From assembly GCA_947627885.1 (NCBI GenBank), contig CANQXP010000012.1:1-41329 (forward strand): DNA of 41,329 bases, given 5' to 3'. Shown here in pieces: positions 26,482-33,826 of the stretch. The stretch's first letter is position 1; each line of letters starts with the position of its first letter. Under the pieces are notes generated by a model. The model had not been told where the DNA came from. It did not search any database and was given only the letters and a program-made list of their open reading frames with translations. The translations under genes and the position numbers were made by a program. This DNA comes from an uncultured Rikenella sp. (GTDB taxonomy: Bacteria > Bacteroidota > Bacteroidia > Bacteroidales > Rikenellaceae).

Positions 26482-26501
26482 AAAAAGGCCCCATGCCTTT
26501 T
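26482..26501. terminator. Terminator downstream of the putative rod RNA
   Basis: AAAAGGC and GCCTTTT form a 7-bp stem around CCCAT. On the minus strand it is followed by TTTTTA. It would stop transcription from the -7 box at 26744-26751. It also resembles an outward terminator in the other direction. Confidence 0.6.
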
Positions 26502-26550
26502 CCGGAGATTATTTGCCGTTCGACCAGACGGCTGTACAGTTACGGGATGC

Positions 26551-26594
26551 CAACATTGGGTAGTTACAGCCCGGCTGGAGTGCCCAGCGGCACC
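26551..26594 (-). repeat. Partial long structured repeat (GTAACTACCC subfamily), copy 3
   Basis: On the minus strand GGTGCCGCTGGGCACTCCAG then CCGGGCTGTAACTACCC nearly repeats 36897-36933 base for base and 1312-1349 with few changes. The rest of the long element is missing. Confidence 0.65.
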
Positions 26595-26599
26595 AAATA

Positions 26600-26739
26600 A
26601 AAAAAGCATGAGGCCAAATCTTCTCCCTTTCGTAGGCTTAGGACGGCCCGACACTGAAAGAAGCTGACCCCATGCCGTTGTAAACAGCATGGAAATCACA
26701 CTTCAATCTCAGTGTCTGTAAGGTCCTAATTTACGAAAG
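26600..26739 (-). ncRNA. Rod-shaped structured RNA, 6S-RNA-like candidate
   Basis: On the minus strand a TACTTTTG box (26744-26751) precedes a sequence that folds into one long interrupted rod. CTCTTTCGTA pairs with TACGAAAGGG, TAGGAC with GTCCTA, GACACTGA with TCAGTGTC, and GAAG with CTTC. The apex is CCATGCTGTT/AACGGCATGG with loop TAC. Internal loops separate the stems, and T7 follows at 26600-26606, with a separate terminator at 26482-26501. Length of the rod is about 120 bases. A promoter-proximal long rod with internal bubbles is the hallmark of 6S RNA, and Bacteroidales 6S-like RNAs exist, but I cannot confirm the family from memory. An alternative is a different regulatory RNA. Confidence 0.5.
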
Positions 26740-26743
26740 AGAT

Positions 26744-26751
26744 CAAAAGTA
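26744..26751 (-). promoter_or_regulatory. -7 box of the rod RNA
   Basis: On the minus strand TACTTTTG matches TAnnTTTG immediately upstream of the first base of the rod. Confidence 0.5.
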
Positions 26752-26846
26752 TGTCAACATTATGCGCCGCCCGCCTGTAAGGCCGGGCAAAGCCCGACAA
26801 AAGCCCCAATAGAGCCGGACGGCAAGACAAATATAGATAAAAATTT

Positions 26847-26854
26847 TATCTTTG
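26847..26854 (+). promoter_or_regulatory. -7 box of the first GH92 gene
   Basis: TATCTTTG matches TAnnTTTG, 58 bases upstream of the chosen start at 26912, within AT-rich DNA. It overlaps the start of the longer open frame, which supports the internal start. Confidence 0.6.
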
Positions 26855-26911
26855 CAAGGGCACGCTTCGGACAGCGGCCCGACCCCTGATCCGACCTTAA
26901 CCCGACCGACT

Positions 26912-29107
26912 ATGAAAATCCCCTATATCCTCCCCCTCGCATTTGCGGCGTCATTCTTTGCCGTCTCCTGCGGCGGCAGCGGCCCGAAAGGAGACGACCT
27001 GGCATCCCTGGTCAATCCCCTGATCGGCACCGACGGGCCCGGCAACGTCTATCCCGGCGTCAGCGCCCCGTTCGGCATGGTGCAGCTCTCGCCCGACAAC
27101 GGCACCAGCGGCTGGGACCGCATCGCCGGCTACTTCTGGCCCGACACCACCATCGCCGGATTTTCGCATACTCACCTCGACGGCACCGGCGCGGGCGACC
27201 TGTACGACATCAGCTACATGCCCGCCGTGCCGCCGTTCAAGGTCGGCAAGGGCGAGCTGGGAGTCTATTCCACCTTCAGCCACGATGACGAAACGGCACA
27301 GGCAGGGTATTACAGCGTCTTACTGAAAGACTACGATACGAAAGTAGAACTTGTGGCGACCGAGCGGTGCGGCATGCAGCGGTACGCCTTTCCGGAAACC
27401 GGGGAGGCCACCGTGTTCCTGAACCTCGCCAAGCATATGAACTGGGACTATACGATGGGCTCTTCCATCAGGGTGGTGGACGACCGGACGATCGAGGGGT
27501 ACCGGCTTTCGGAAGGGTGGGCGCCCGACCAACGGGTCTATTTCGTGGCTCAGTTCTCGCAGCCGTTCACCTCGTATGTCATCGACACCGTGACTTCGGT
27601 GCACCGCGACAGCGTCTACAATGGGATAAAGAGCCATATCGGGCGTTTCGTTTTCGATACGCGTGGCGGCGACCGGGTGCTGGTGCGGACGGCCATTTCG
27701 GCGGTGAATATTGCCGGGGCGCGGAAAAACCTCGCCCAAGAGATGCCGACGTTCGACTTCGACAGCGTTCGGACGGCGCAGCGGGCGGCGTGGAACGCCG
27801 AACTCTCTAAAATCCGGGTCAAAGGCGGCACGCGGGACGAACGGGTGTCGTTCTATACGGCCTTGTACCGGACGATGCTGGCCCCGACGCTGTTCGACGA
27901 CGTGGACGGCCGCTATTTCGGGCCGGACAAACGGATACACCCCGGCACGCCGGGATCGCGGAACTATTCCACCTTCTCGCTGTGGGACACCTACCGGGCG
28001 GCGCATCCGCTCTACACCTTCATGCACCCGGAGCGGGTGCGGGAGATGGCCGTTTCGATGTTGAACTTCTACGACCAGCACGGGATGCTGCCGGTGTGGC
28101 CGCTGTGGGGCAACGAGACGGACATGATGATCGGTTACCACTCGGTGCCGGTGCTGGCCGAGGCGGCTTTGAAGGGGTTGTTGCCGGATTCGATGCTCAA
28201 CCGCGTGCTGGCGGCCTGCGAGGGGACGGCCAACCGGGACGACTACCGCTCCATCGGGCTGTACAAACAGATGGGCTATGTCCCGGCGGATATGGACAAG
28301 GAGTCTTTGTCCAAGACGCTGGAGTACGCCTACGACGATTACTGCATCGCGCAGCTGGCGCGGCGGATGGGGCGCGATTCGGTCTATAACGAGTTTATGC
28401 TGCGCTCGAAGAATTATATGAATGTTTTCCAGCCGGCGTCGGGCTTTATGCAGCCGCGGCTGGCCAGTGGCGAGTGGGTGCCGGGCTTCGACCCGAAGGA
28501 GTACACGGAGCATATCACCGAGAGCAACGGCTGGCAGTACCTCTGGGCGGTGCCGCAGGATGTGGAGGGGCTGATCCGCCTGATGCGCGGCCCGGCGCAG
28601 TTCGAAAAGCGGTTGGACGAGATGTTCACTTTAAGTCCGGAGGCGACCGATTCGTTGCCGATTTTCTCGACCGGGATGATCGGCCAGTACGCGCACGGCA
28701 ACGAGCCGTCGCACCATGTGGCGTACCTCTACAACTATGTCGGCAAGCCGGAGAAGACGCAGAAATACGTTTCCGAAATCCTGCGCACGCAGTATGCCAA
28801 CACGCCGGAGGGGCTGTGCGGCAACGAGGACTGCGGCCAGATGTCGGCTTGGTATGTGTTTAGCGCGATGGGCTTCTATCCGGTCGATCCGGTGAGCCTG
28901 AACTATGCGGTCGGCACGCCGTTGTTCGAGGAGTCGGTCATCCGGCTGCCGAACGGCAAGAGGTTCACGGTGCGGGCGCCGGGGGTGTCGGCGGAGCATT
29001 ACCTGATCGAGAAGATGACGCTGAACGGGCAGCCGCTGGGCGCGCCGTTCATCACTTGGGACGATATTATAAAGGGCGGAGTGCTGGAGCTGACGATCAA
29101 ACAATAG
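26912..29107 (+). CDS. GH92 family exo-alpha-mannosidase lipoprotein (first copy)
   Basis: I start at 26912 (731 residues), where MKIPYILPLAFAASFFAVSC gives a lipoprotein signal peptide with lipobox AVSC; the longer frame from 26852 adds a non-signal leader and overlaps the promoter. GH92 landmarks are LVNPLIGTDGPGNVYPG, APFGMVQLSPDNG, GFSHTHLDGTG, LWGNETDMMIGYHS (E402), the likely acid region TESNGWQYLWAVPQD (E537), IGQYAHGNEPSHH and the base region CGNEDCGQMSAWYV (E639, D640). GH92 enzymes are calcium-dependent inverting alpha-mannosidases that trim N-glycan mannose. Linkage preference cannot be fixed from sequence alone. A terminator follows directly. Confidence 0.94.
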   Translation: MKIPYILPLAFAASFFAVSCGGSGPKGDDLASLVNPLIGTDGPGNVYPGVSAPFGMVQLSPDNGTSGWDRIAGYFWPDTTIAGFSHTHLDGTGAGDLYDISYMPAVPPFKVGKGELGVYSTFSHDDETAQAGYYSVLLKDYDTKVELVATERCGMQRYAFPETGEATVFLNLAKHMNWDYTMGSSIRVVDDRTIEGYRLSEGWAPDQRVYFVAQFSQPFTSYVIDTVTSVHRDSVYNGIKSHIGRFVFDTRGGDRVLVRTAISAVNIAGARKNLAQEMPTFDFDSVRTAQRAAWNAELSKIRVKGGTRDERVSFYTALYRTMLAPTLFDDVDGRYFGPDKRIHPGTPGSRNYSTFSLWDTYRAAHPLYTFMHPERVREMAVSMLNFYDQHGMLPVWPLWGNETDMMIGYHSVPVLAEAALKGLLPDSMLNRVLAACEGTANRDDYRSIGLYKQMGYVPADMDKESLSKTLEYAYDDYCIAQLARRMGRDSVYNEFMLRSKNYMNVFQPASGFMQPRLASGEWVPGFDPKEYTEHITESNGWQYLWAVPQDVEGLIRLMRGPAQFEKRLDEMFTLSPEATDSLPIFSTGMIGQYAHGNEPSHHVAYLYNYVGKPEKTQKYVSEILRTQYANTPEGLCGNEDCGQMSAWYVFSAMGFYPVDPVSLNYAVGTPLFEESVIRLPNGKRFTVRAPGVSAEHYLIEKMTLNGQPLGAPFITWDDIIKGGVLELTIKQ

Positions 29108-29136
29108 AAAAAGGCCCTGCCATGCAGGGCCTTTTT
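29108..29136. terminator. Rho-independent terminator
   Basis: AAAAAGGCCCTG and CAGGGCCTTTTT form a 12-bp stem around CCATG. The stop codon of the first GH92 gene abuts it; the leftward DJ-1 gene ends on the other side, so it can serve both. Confidence 0.9.
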
Positions 29137-29154
29137 CATACCGTTTGTCAGGGC

Positions 29155-29685
29155 TTATGCCTTGAGCGTCTCGACCAGCCGGGGCATCATGGTCCAGATG
29201 CTGTTTTCGTCCTGGGCCGTGAAGAAATTGCCGTCCACCACCGATTTCTCGTCCGTGACCGTCCCGTTACGGATGGCGGCTTTGGCCAGCGGGTGCACGG
29301 CCAGCCGTTTACCGGCCGTCACCCCCGCGAAGTCGAACATCATCCCCGCGGCGCAGTGGCCGATCATCAGTTTACCTTTTTCGCCGAACGCCTTCAGCAC
29401 CTCCATCAGGTCGAGGTTCCAGGGCTCCCCGGCATGCTGTTGGAACACCGGCACGGCGTCGCCGCAGGAGAAGACCACCGCATCGTATTCGTCTTCGTGC
29501 CCTTTCAGGTTGGCGACCACGTCGTTCACCGTCAGCCCCATGCCCGAATTGGTCTGGATCTCCTTGCTCCCCGCCACGGCGAAAACCGTGAACGGGATTT
29601 TGTTCTCGTAGAAGGCTTCGAGGTATTGGAATAACCCCATCCCGTTGACCGGATCGACTGCCAGAACAGCTACTTTTTTTGCCAT
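29155..29685 (-). CDS. DJ-1/PfpI family protein
   Basis: This 176-residue single-domain protein has the nucleophile-elbow cysteine C111 in LMIGHCAAGMMF, the glutamine-amidotransferase-like fold shared by DJ-1, PfpI and ThiJ, and an opening strand KKVAVLAVDPVNGMG. Members act as stress-response glyoxalases, deglycases or peptidases; the activity here is not deducible. It is divergent from an HxlR-type regulator gene, with 149 bases between the starts. That arrangement suggests it is the regulator's target, probably in response to electrophile or thiol stress (inference). Confidence 0.88.
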   Translation of the reverse strand: MAKKVAVLAVDPVNGMGLFQYLEAFYENKIPFTVFAVAGSKEIQTNSGMGLTVNDVVANLKGHEDEYDAVVFSCGDAVPVFQQHAGEPWNLDLMEVLKAFGEKGKLMIGHCAAGMMFDFAGVTAGKRLAVHPLAKAAIRNGTVTDEKSVVDGNFFTAQDENSIWTMMPRLVETLKA

Positions 29686-29707
29686 GATCGTAATTTTTTA
29701 AGTGAAA

Positions 29708-29819
29708 CGATAGTTCTTTTTCGTAAGTCGGTTACTTTTGTGATGTAAAGGTATGCCTCCTTTTCGGCGGAAACAAGAGGGCACGCCCCGATAACGAACT
29801 TACGCAGAGGTAACTATCG
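29708..29819. promoter_or_regulatory. Paired inverted half-sites in the DJ-1/HxlR divergent region
   Basis: CGATAGTT (29708-29715) and CGTAAGT (29722-29728) on one side are mirrored as ACTTACG (29798-29804) and AACTATCG (29812-29819) on the other. The gaps within the pairs are six and seven bases. A TACTTTTG -7 box (29733-29740, plus strand) lies between them, as does TACCTTTA on the minus strand (29747-29754). This symmetrical arrangement around both promoters is what an autoregulating dimeric regulator would use. The assignment to the HxlR protein is an inference. Confidence 0.5.
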
Positions 29820-29834
29820 CTGAAAAACAATACG

Positions 29835-30218
29835 ATGGAGGCAGCAAAAAAAGTGCAAAATTTCCGTCCGTCGGAAAATTGTCCGATCCGCGCCGTGCTG
29901 GCCCGCCTCGGCGACAAATGGTCGATGCTGGTGCTGGTGACGCTGGATGCCAACGGCACTATGCGGTTCGGCGAGCTGCGCAAAGCGATCGAAGATATTT
30001 CGCAGCGGATGCTGACCGTGACGCTCCGCACGCTGGAGGCCGACGGGCTGGTGGAGCGCAAGGTCTATCCCGAAGTGCCGCCGCGGGTGGAGTACAGCCT
30101 CACGGCGACGGGCCGCAGCCTGATGCCCCACGTGGAGGCCCTGGTAGGCTGGGCGCTGGAACACCTGCCCGCCATACTGGCCAGCCGCAGCGGAGGACAT
30201 GCGGAAAATAAGGATTGA
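29835..30218 (+). CDS. HxlR family transcriptional regulator
   Basis: This 127-residue winged-helix protein has the family pattern NCPIRAVLARLGDKWSMLVL, then FGELRKAIEDISQRMLTVTL (recognition helix) and LEADGLVERKVYPEVPPRVE. The conserved cysteine C16 directly before the first helix is the redox- or electrophile-sensing residue in HypR and YodB-type members. It most likely represses the divergent DJ-1 gene and itself through the inverted half-sites between them. The -7 box TACTTTTG lies 95 bases upstream. It is followed by the second GH92 gene, which has its own -7 box, so I do not assume an operon. Confidence 0.92.
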   Translation: MEAAKKVQNFRPSENCPIRAVLARLGDKWSMLVLVTLDANGTMRFGELRKAIEDISQRMLTVTLRTLEADGLVERKVYPEVPPRVEYSLTATGRSLMPHVEALVGWALEHLPAILASRSGGHAENKD

Positions 30219-30224
30219 AATACC

Positions 30225-30232
30225 TATCTTTG
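30225..30232 (+). promoter_or_regulatory. -7 box of the second GH92 gene
   Basis: TATCTTTG matches TAnnTTTG, 44 bases before the start codon. Confidence 0.6.
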
Positions 30233-30275
30233 CCTCATTACTATCACCAACTCAAGCAGGAAACCTCTTAAAACT

Positions 30276-32549
30276 ATGTTCAGAAACACACTTTGCGTCG
30301 CTTTGGGCGCCGCTGCGCTGGCGGTTGCCGTCACCTCGTGCACTTCGTCAAAGGGCGAAGGGCGGGATCTCGCCCGTTTTGTCGATCCCACGATCGGCTC
30401 CGGCGGCCACGGCCATGTTTTCGTCGGCGCCAACGTCCCGTTCGGGGGCGTGCAGCTTGGGCCGACCAATATCTCCGAAGGCTGGGACTGGTGCTCAGGC
30501 TACCATGCCAGCGACACCACGGTGATCGGCTTCGCGCATACCCACCTGAGCGGCACCGGGATCGGCGACAAGGGGGATATCCTCCTGATGCCGCTGACGG
30601 GCGCTGTGGCCCTGCCGGTCAAGGCGCAGACATACCTGTCGCCCTATTCGCACGCCAACGAGGATGCGCAGGCGGGGTATTATAAGACCCGGCTGGACCG
30701 TTACGGGATCGATGCCGAGCTGACCGCCACGCCGCGAACAGGTTTCCACCGATATACTTTCCCGGCCACCGATTCGGCCAGGGTGCTGGTCAACCTGTTC
30801 GACGGCATCGGCTGGGATGCGGCCAGGGAGTTGAGGATGGTCGCCGTGAACGACTCGACCGTCGAGGGTTATCGTCTGTCGAGGGGCTGGGCGCCGGACG
30901 ACCGGGTCTATTTCGTGGCCGAATTCTCGAAGCCTTTCAAAAGCCTGACCGTTTATGCCGATACGACGGTCGTTCCGGCTAAAGACGGGCGGCCGGAACG
31001 GACGCTCGTCATGCCGAACGCATACGGGGTGCTCGATTTCGGGCCGATGCCGGAGGGCGGCCGGATCGAGGCCCGCGTAGGGATATCGGGCGTGGGGGTT
31101 GCCGGGGCGAAGGTGAACCTGGCAGCGGAGGCCAAAGGCCGTTCGTTCGACGAAACCCGTGCGGCGGCGCGCAAGGCATGGAACGACCTATTGGGGCACA
31201 TGAGCGTGGAAACCAAGGATACGGCCCGCCTGAGGACTTTCTATACTGCGGTTTACCATGCTTCGTTCTTCCCGGCGATCTTCAACGACGTGACGGGCGA
31301 GTACCGCGGGGCGAACGGTTTCACGTACCAGGATACGACCGATGTCTACACGATCTTCTCGCTGTGGGACACCTACCGGGCGGCGAATCCGCTCTATACG
31401 ATCACGGCGCCGGAACGGGTGGGCGATTTCGTGAACACGTTCATTCACATATTCGAGCAGCAGGGCAAGGTGCCGGTCTGGCACCTGGCGGGGAACGAAA
31501 CGGACTGCATGGTGGGCTTCCCTTCGGTGCAGGTCATCGCGGACGCTATCCTGAAGGATATTCCGGGCTTCGATGTGGAAAAGGCTTACGGGGCGATCGT
31601 GATGTATTCGAGGCTGAACGAGCGCGGCCTGAAACAGGTACGCGAGCGGGGCTATATCCCGGCTGACGAGGAGGGGGAATCGGTGGCCAAGGCACTGGAG
31701 TACTGCATCAGCGACTGGAGCATCGCGCAGGTGGCCAAAAAGCTGGGCAAGCAGGAGGATTACGACTATTTTATCGAGCGTTCGAAGAATTACAAGAATT
31801 ATTTCGATACGACGGACTGCTTTATGAAGGGCAAGCTGGCGGACGGTAGTTGGCGCACGCCTTTCAACCCGCTCTATTCGACGCACCGGGAGGACGATTA
31901 CTGTGAGGGGAATGCCTGGCAGTATATCTGGTTGGTGCCGCACGATTTCGAGGGGCTGATCGGTCTGTTCCCCAGCCCGGAAGCGGCGGAGGCCAAGCTG
32001 GACAGCACGTTCACGGTGCCGTACGACGGCGGCCCGAACGCTTCGCCGGACATTTCGGGGATGATCGGCCAGTATGCGCAGGGCAATGAACCGGGCCACT
32101 CGACGATCTACGCTTATGCCTACCTGGGCAAGCAATGGAAAACGGCCAAGCTGGCGCGGCAGATCATGGACGAGTTTTTCACGGACGAAGTGGACGGCTT
32201 GTGCGGAAACGAGGATGCGGGCCAGATGTCGGCGTGGTATGTGTTCAACGCGCTGGGCTTCTACCCGGCGAACCCGGCCAACGGGGCGTTCGTGCTGGGC
32301 AGTCCGGTGTTCGACAAGGTGACGTTCCCGGTGTCGGGCGGCAAGACGTTCACGGTGGTGGCGGAGAATAACGGGCCGGAGAATATCTATATCCAGTCGG
32401 CGACGCTGAACGGCCATCCGTACCCGAAGGCGTATATCACGTACCGGGATATTATGGACGGTGGGGAGCTGAAGCTGGTGATGGGGCCGCAGCCGAACGA
32501 GGAGTTCGGCGCGGCGCCGGAAAACCGCCCTCGATCCGTGATGCAGTAA
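30276..32549 (+). CDS. GH92 family exo-alpha-mannosidase lipoprotein (second, divergent copy)
   Basis: This 757-residue protein has a lipoprotein signal peptide (LAVAVTSC lipobox, Cys22). GH92 landmarks are FVDPTIGSGGHGHVFVG, VPFGGVQLGPTNIS, GFAHTHLSGTGIGDKG, LAGNETDCMVGF, CEGNAWQYIWLVPHD (E544) and CGNEDAGQMSAWYV (D647). It departs from the flanking copies at several subsite-like places: YAQGNEPGHSTIYAY where both neighbours have YAHGNEPSH, AGNETD with a phenylalanine (GFPSV) where they have GYH, and EDAGQ for EDCGQ. This suggests a different linkage specificity or aglycone, which is an inference. It lies downstream of the HxlR gene and is followed by a repeat-rich gap. Confidence 0.93.
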   Translation: MFRNTLCVALGAAALAVAVTSCTSSKGEGRDLARFVDPTIGSGGHGHVFVGANVPFGGVQLGPTNISEGWDWCSGYHASDTTVIGFAHTHLSGTGIGDKGDILLMPLTGAVALPVKAQTYLSPYSHANEDAQAGYYKTRLDRYGIDAELTATPRTGFHRYTFPATDSARVLVNLFDGIGWDAARELRMVAVNDSTVEGYRLSRGWAPDDRVYFVAEFSKPFKSLTVYADTTVVPAKDGRPERTLVMPNAYGVLDFGPMPEGGRIEARVGISGVGVAGAKVNLAAEAKGRSFDETRAAARKAWNDLLGHMSVETKDTARLRTFYTAVYHASFFPAIFNDVTGEYRGANGFTYQDTTDVYTIFSLWDTYRAANPLYTITAPERVGDFVNTFIHIFEQQGKVPVWHLAGNETDCMVGFPSVQVIADAILKDIPGFDVEKAYGAIVMYSRLNERGLKQVRERGYIPADEEGESVAKALEYCISDWSIAQVAKKLGKQEDYDYFIERSKNYKNYFDTTDCFMKGKLADGSWRTPFNPLYSTHREDDYCEGNAWQYIWLVPHDFEGLIGLFPSPEAAEAKLDSTFTVPYDGGPNASPDISGMIGQYAQGNEPGHSTIYAYAYLGKQWKTAKLARQIMDEFFTDEVDGLCGNEDAGQMSAWYVFNALGFYPANPANGAFVLGSPVFDKVTFPVSGGKTFTVVAENNGPENIYIQSATLNGHPYPKAYITYRDIMDGGELKLVMGPQPNEEFGAAPENRPRSVMQ

Positions 32550-32590
32550 TTTAACCGTCCGTTTTTTTCACTACCTTACTGTACGGAACC

Positions 32591-32646
32591 GTTCTCTTTG
32601 TGAACAAAGAGAACCAGAAAAACTTTCTGAGATGCTTGCGCATCTC
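32591..32646. repeat. Tandem hairpins after the second GH92 gene
   Basis: GTTCTCTTTG pairs with CAAAGAGAAC (32591-32614), and GAGATGC pairs with GCATCTC (32629-32646). They could slow or end transcription of the GH92 gene, although neither has a good T-run. Confidence 0.5.
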
Positions 32647-32668
32647 TGGGGCCTGCCGGGTACCCGGT

Positions 32669-32733
32669 TGTAATGATAGGAATAGGGCCGCTAAGGTAAT
32701 CAATACCTTAGCGGCCCTATTCCTATCATTACA
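32669..32733. repeat. Perfect 30-bp palindrome with 5-base loop
   Basis: Bases 32669-32698 are the exact reverse complement of 32704-32733, with ATCAA between. Key internal sequence is GATAGGAATAGGGCCGCTAA. There is no T-run on either side, no coding sequence, and I did not see the arm sequence elsewhere in the window. It sits in the 292-base gap 32550-32841. Confidence 0.95.
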
Positions 32734-32741
32734 TTAAGGCT

Positions 32742-32806
32742 TGCGGAGCCTGAGGAGTAGCGTAGCTATCTCAAAAGTTCTTTGGTTCTTTCTTTCAAGA
32801 AAGAAC
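32742..32806 (+). repeat. Intergenic repeat family 2, copy 3
   Basis: This copy starts GCGGAGCCTGAGGAGTAGCG, passes through CTCAAAAGTTC and ends in a hairpin GTTCTTTCTT/AAGAAAGAAC (32785-32806). It resembles 1233-1279 (minus) and 7239-7300. Confidence 0.65.
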
Positions 32807-32841
32807 AGTCACACACAGTTAGGTTGTAAAAAACCGGAGGG

Positions 32842-33744
32842 TTATTTGCGGAATCGGAGGAAGACACCGAGCGGGAGGCGTTTGCCGAAAGAGTCCGGGA
32901 CGAACAATTCGCCCTGTTCCGCATCCGCGTCAGTCAGTTGGGGGAACGACGCCTGCGCCAGCGTTCGCGCCAGCAGCGCCGACAGCCCCATCGAATAGAG
33001 GTTCAGCACCACGAAGCAGCCCGTATTTTCGAGCAGCTCCGCGCACAGCGACAGCATCTCGCCGATATGCTCCTCCAGCACCCACTTCTCCCCTTCCGCG
33101 CCCCGTCCGTACGACGGCGGGTCGAGGATGATCCCGTTGTACCTGCGGCCCCGCCGCACCTCGCGCCGCACGAACTTCAGCGCATCCTCCACCACCCAGC
33201 GTATCCCGTCCAGCCCCGAAGCCTCCATATTCTCCCGCGACCAACTTACCGTTTGTTTGACCGAGTCCACATGCGTCACCTCCGCCCCCGCCGCGCAGGC
33301 CGCCAGCGAAGCACCCCCCGTGTAGGCGAACAGGTTCAGCACCGCCGGACGCTCCACACCCGCGTCCCGCAAGCCGCGAACCGTGTCGAAAATATAGTCC
33401 CAGTTGGCCGCCTGTTCCGGGAAGATCCCCACATGCTTGAACGAAGTCAGCCCCAGCCGCATCTTCAAGTTCAATCCCGCCGGATTGCGGTAATCGACGA
33501 ACCATTGCTGCGGCGTTCCTCGTTTCAGGAGCCATTCGCCCTTGTCCTCGCTCCCCTTGTTTTTACGGAAAACCGCCCGCGCGCGCGCCTCCCATTCCGC
33601 TTCCGGCAAGGCCGGCGGCCACAGCGCCTGCGGTTCCGGACGGGCCACGACCACCCCGCCGAAACGCTCCAGCTTCCGGCCTCCCCCGCTGTCCAGCAAT
33701 TCGTAATCGTTCCAGTGTGCGGGCGTCAGCAATGACAATTCCAT
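32842..33744 (-). CDS. Class I SAM-dependent methyltransferase, RlmI-like (rRNA m5C type)
   Basis: This 300-residue protein has the SAM-binding motif LNLFAYTGGASLAACAAGAE, the motif II acid VTHVDSVKQTVSWSRENM and the catalytic-type DPPSYGRG. Its upstream region LKRGTPQQWFVDYRNPAGLN and SFKHVGIFPEQAANWDYIFD resembles the C-terminal part of the COG1092/RlmI family of 23S rRNA cytosine-5 methyltransferases. The N-terminal PUA domain of RlmI is not evident. RNA as substrate is an inference. It lies leftward between two GH92 genes and has no obvious functional link to them. Confidence 0.85.
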   Translation of the reverse strand: MELSLLTPAHWNDYELLDSGGGRKLERFGGVVVARPEPQALWPPALPEAEWEARARAVFRKNKGSEDKGEWLLKRGTPQQWFVDYRNPAGLNLKMRLGLTSFKHVGIFPEQAANWDYIFDTVRGLRDAGVERPAVLNLFAYTGGASLAACAAGAEVTHVDSVKQTVSWSRENMEASGLDGIRWVVEDALKFVRREVRRGRRYNGIILDPPSYGRGAEGEKWVLEEHIGEMLSLCAELLENTGCFVVLNLYSMGLSALLARTLAQASFPQLTDADAEQGELFVPDSFGKRLPLGVFLRFRK

Positions 33745-33797
33745 ACTAAATTCAGTCTTCTGTTAGTTTAAAATATAAAAGTAGGATTAAAATTCAA

Positions 33798-33805
33798 TAT
33801 ATTTG
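33798..33805 (+). promoter_or_regulatory. -7 box of the third GH92 gene
   Basis: TATATTTG matches TAnnTTTG, 22 bases before the start codon, in the divergent gap with the methyltransferase gene. Confidence 0.6.
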
Positions 33806-33826
33806 TCCTGAACTGACCTGAACCGT

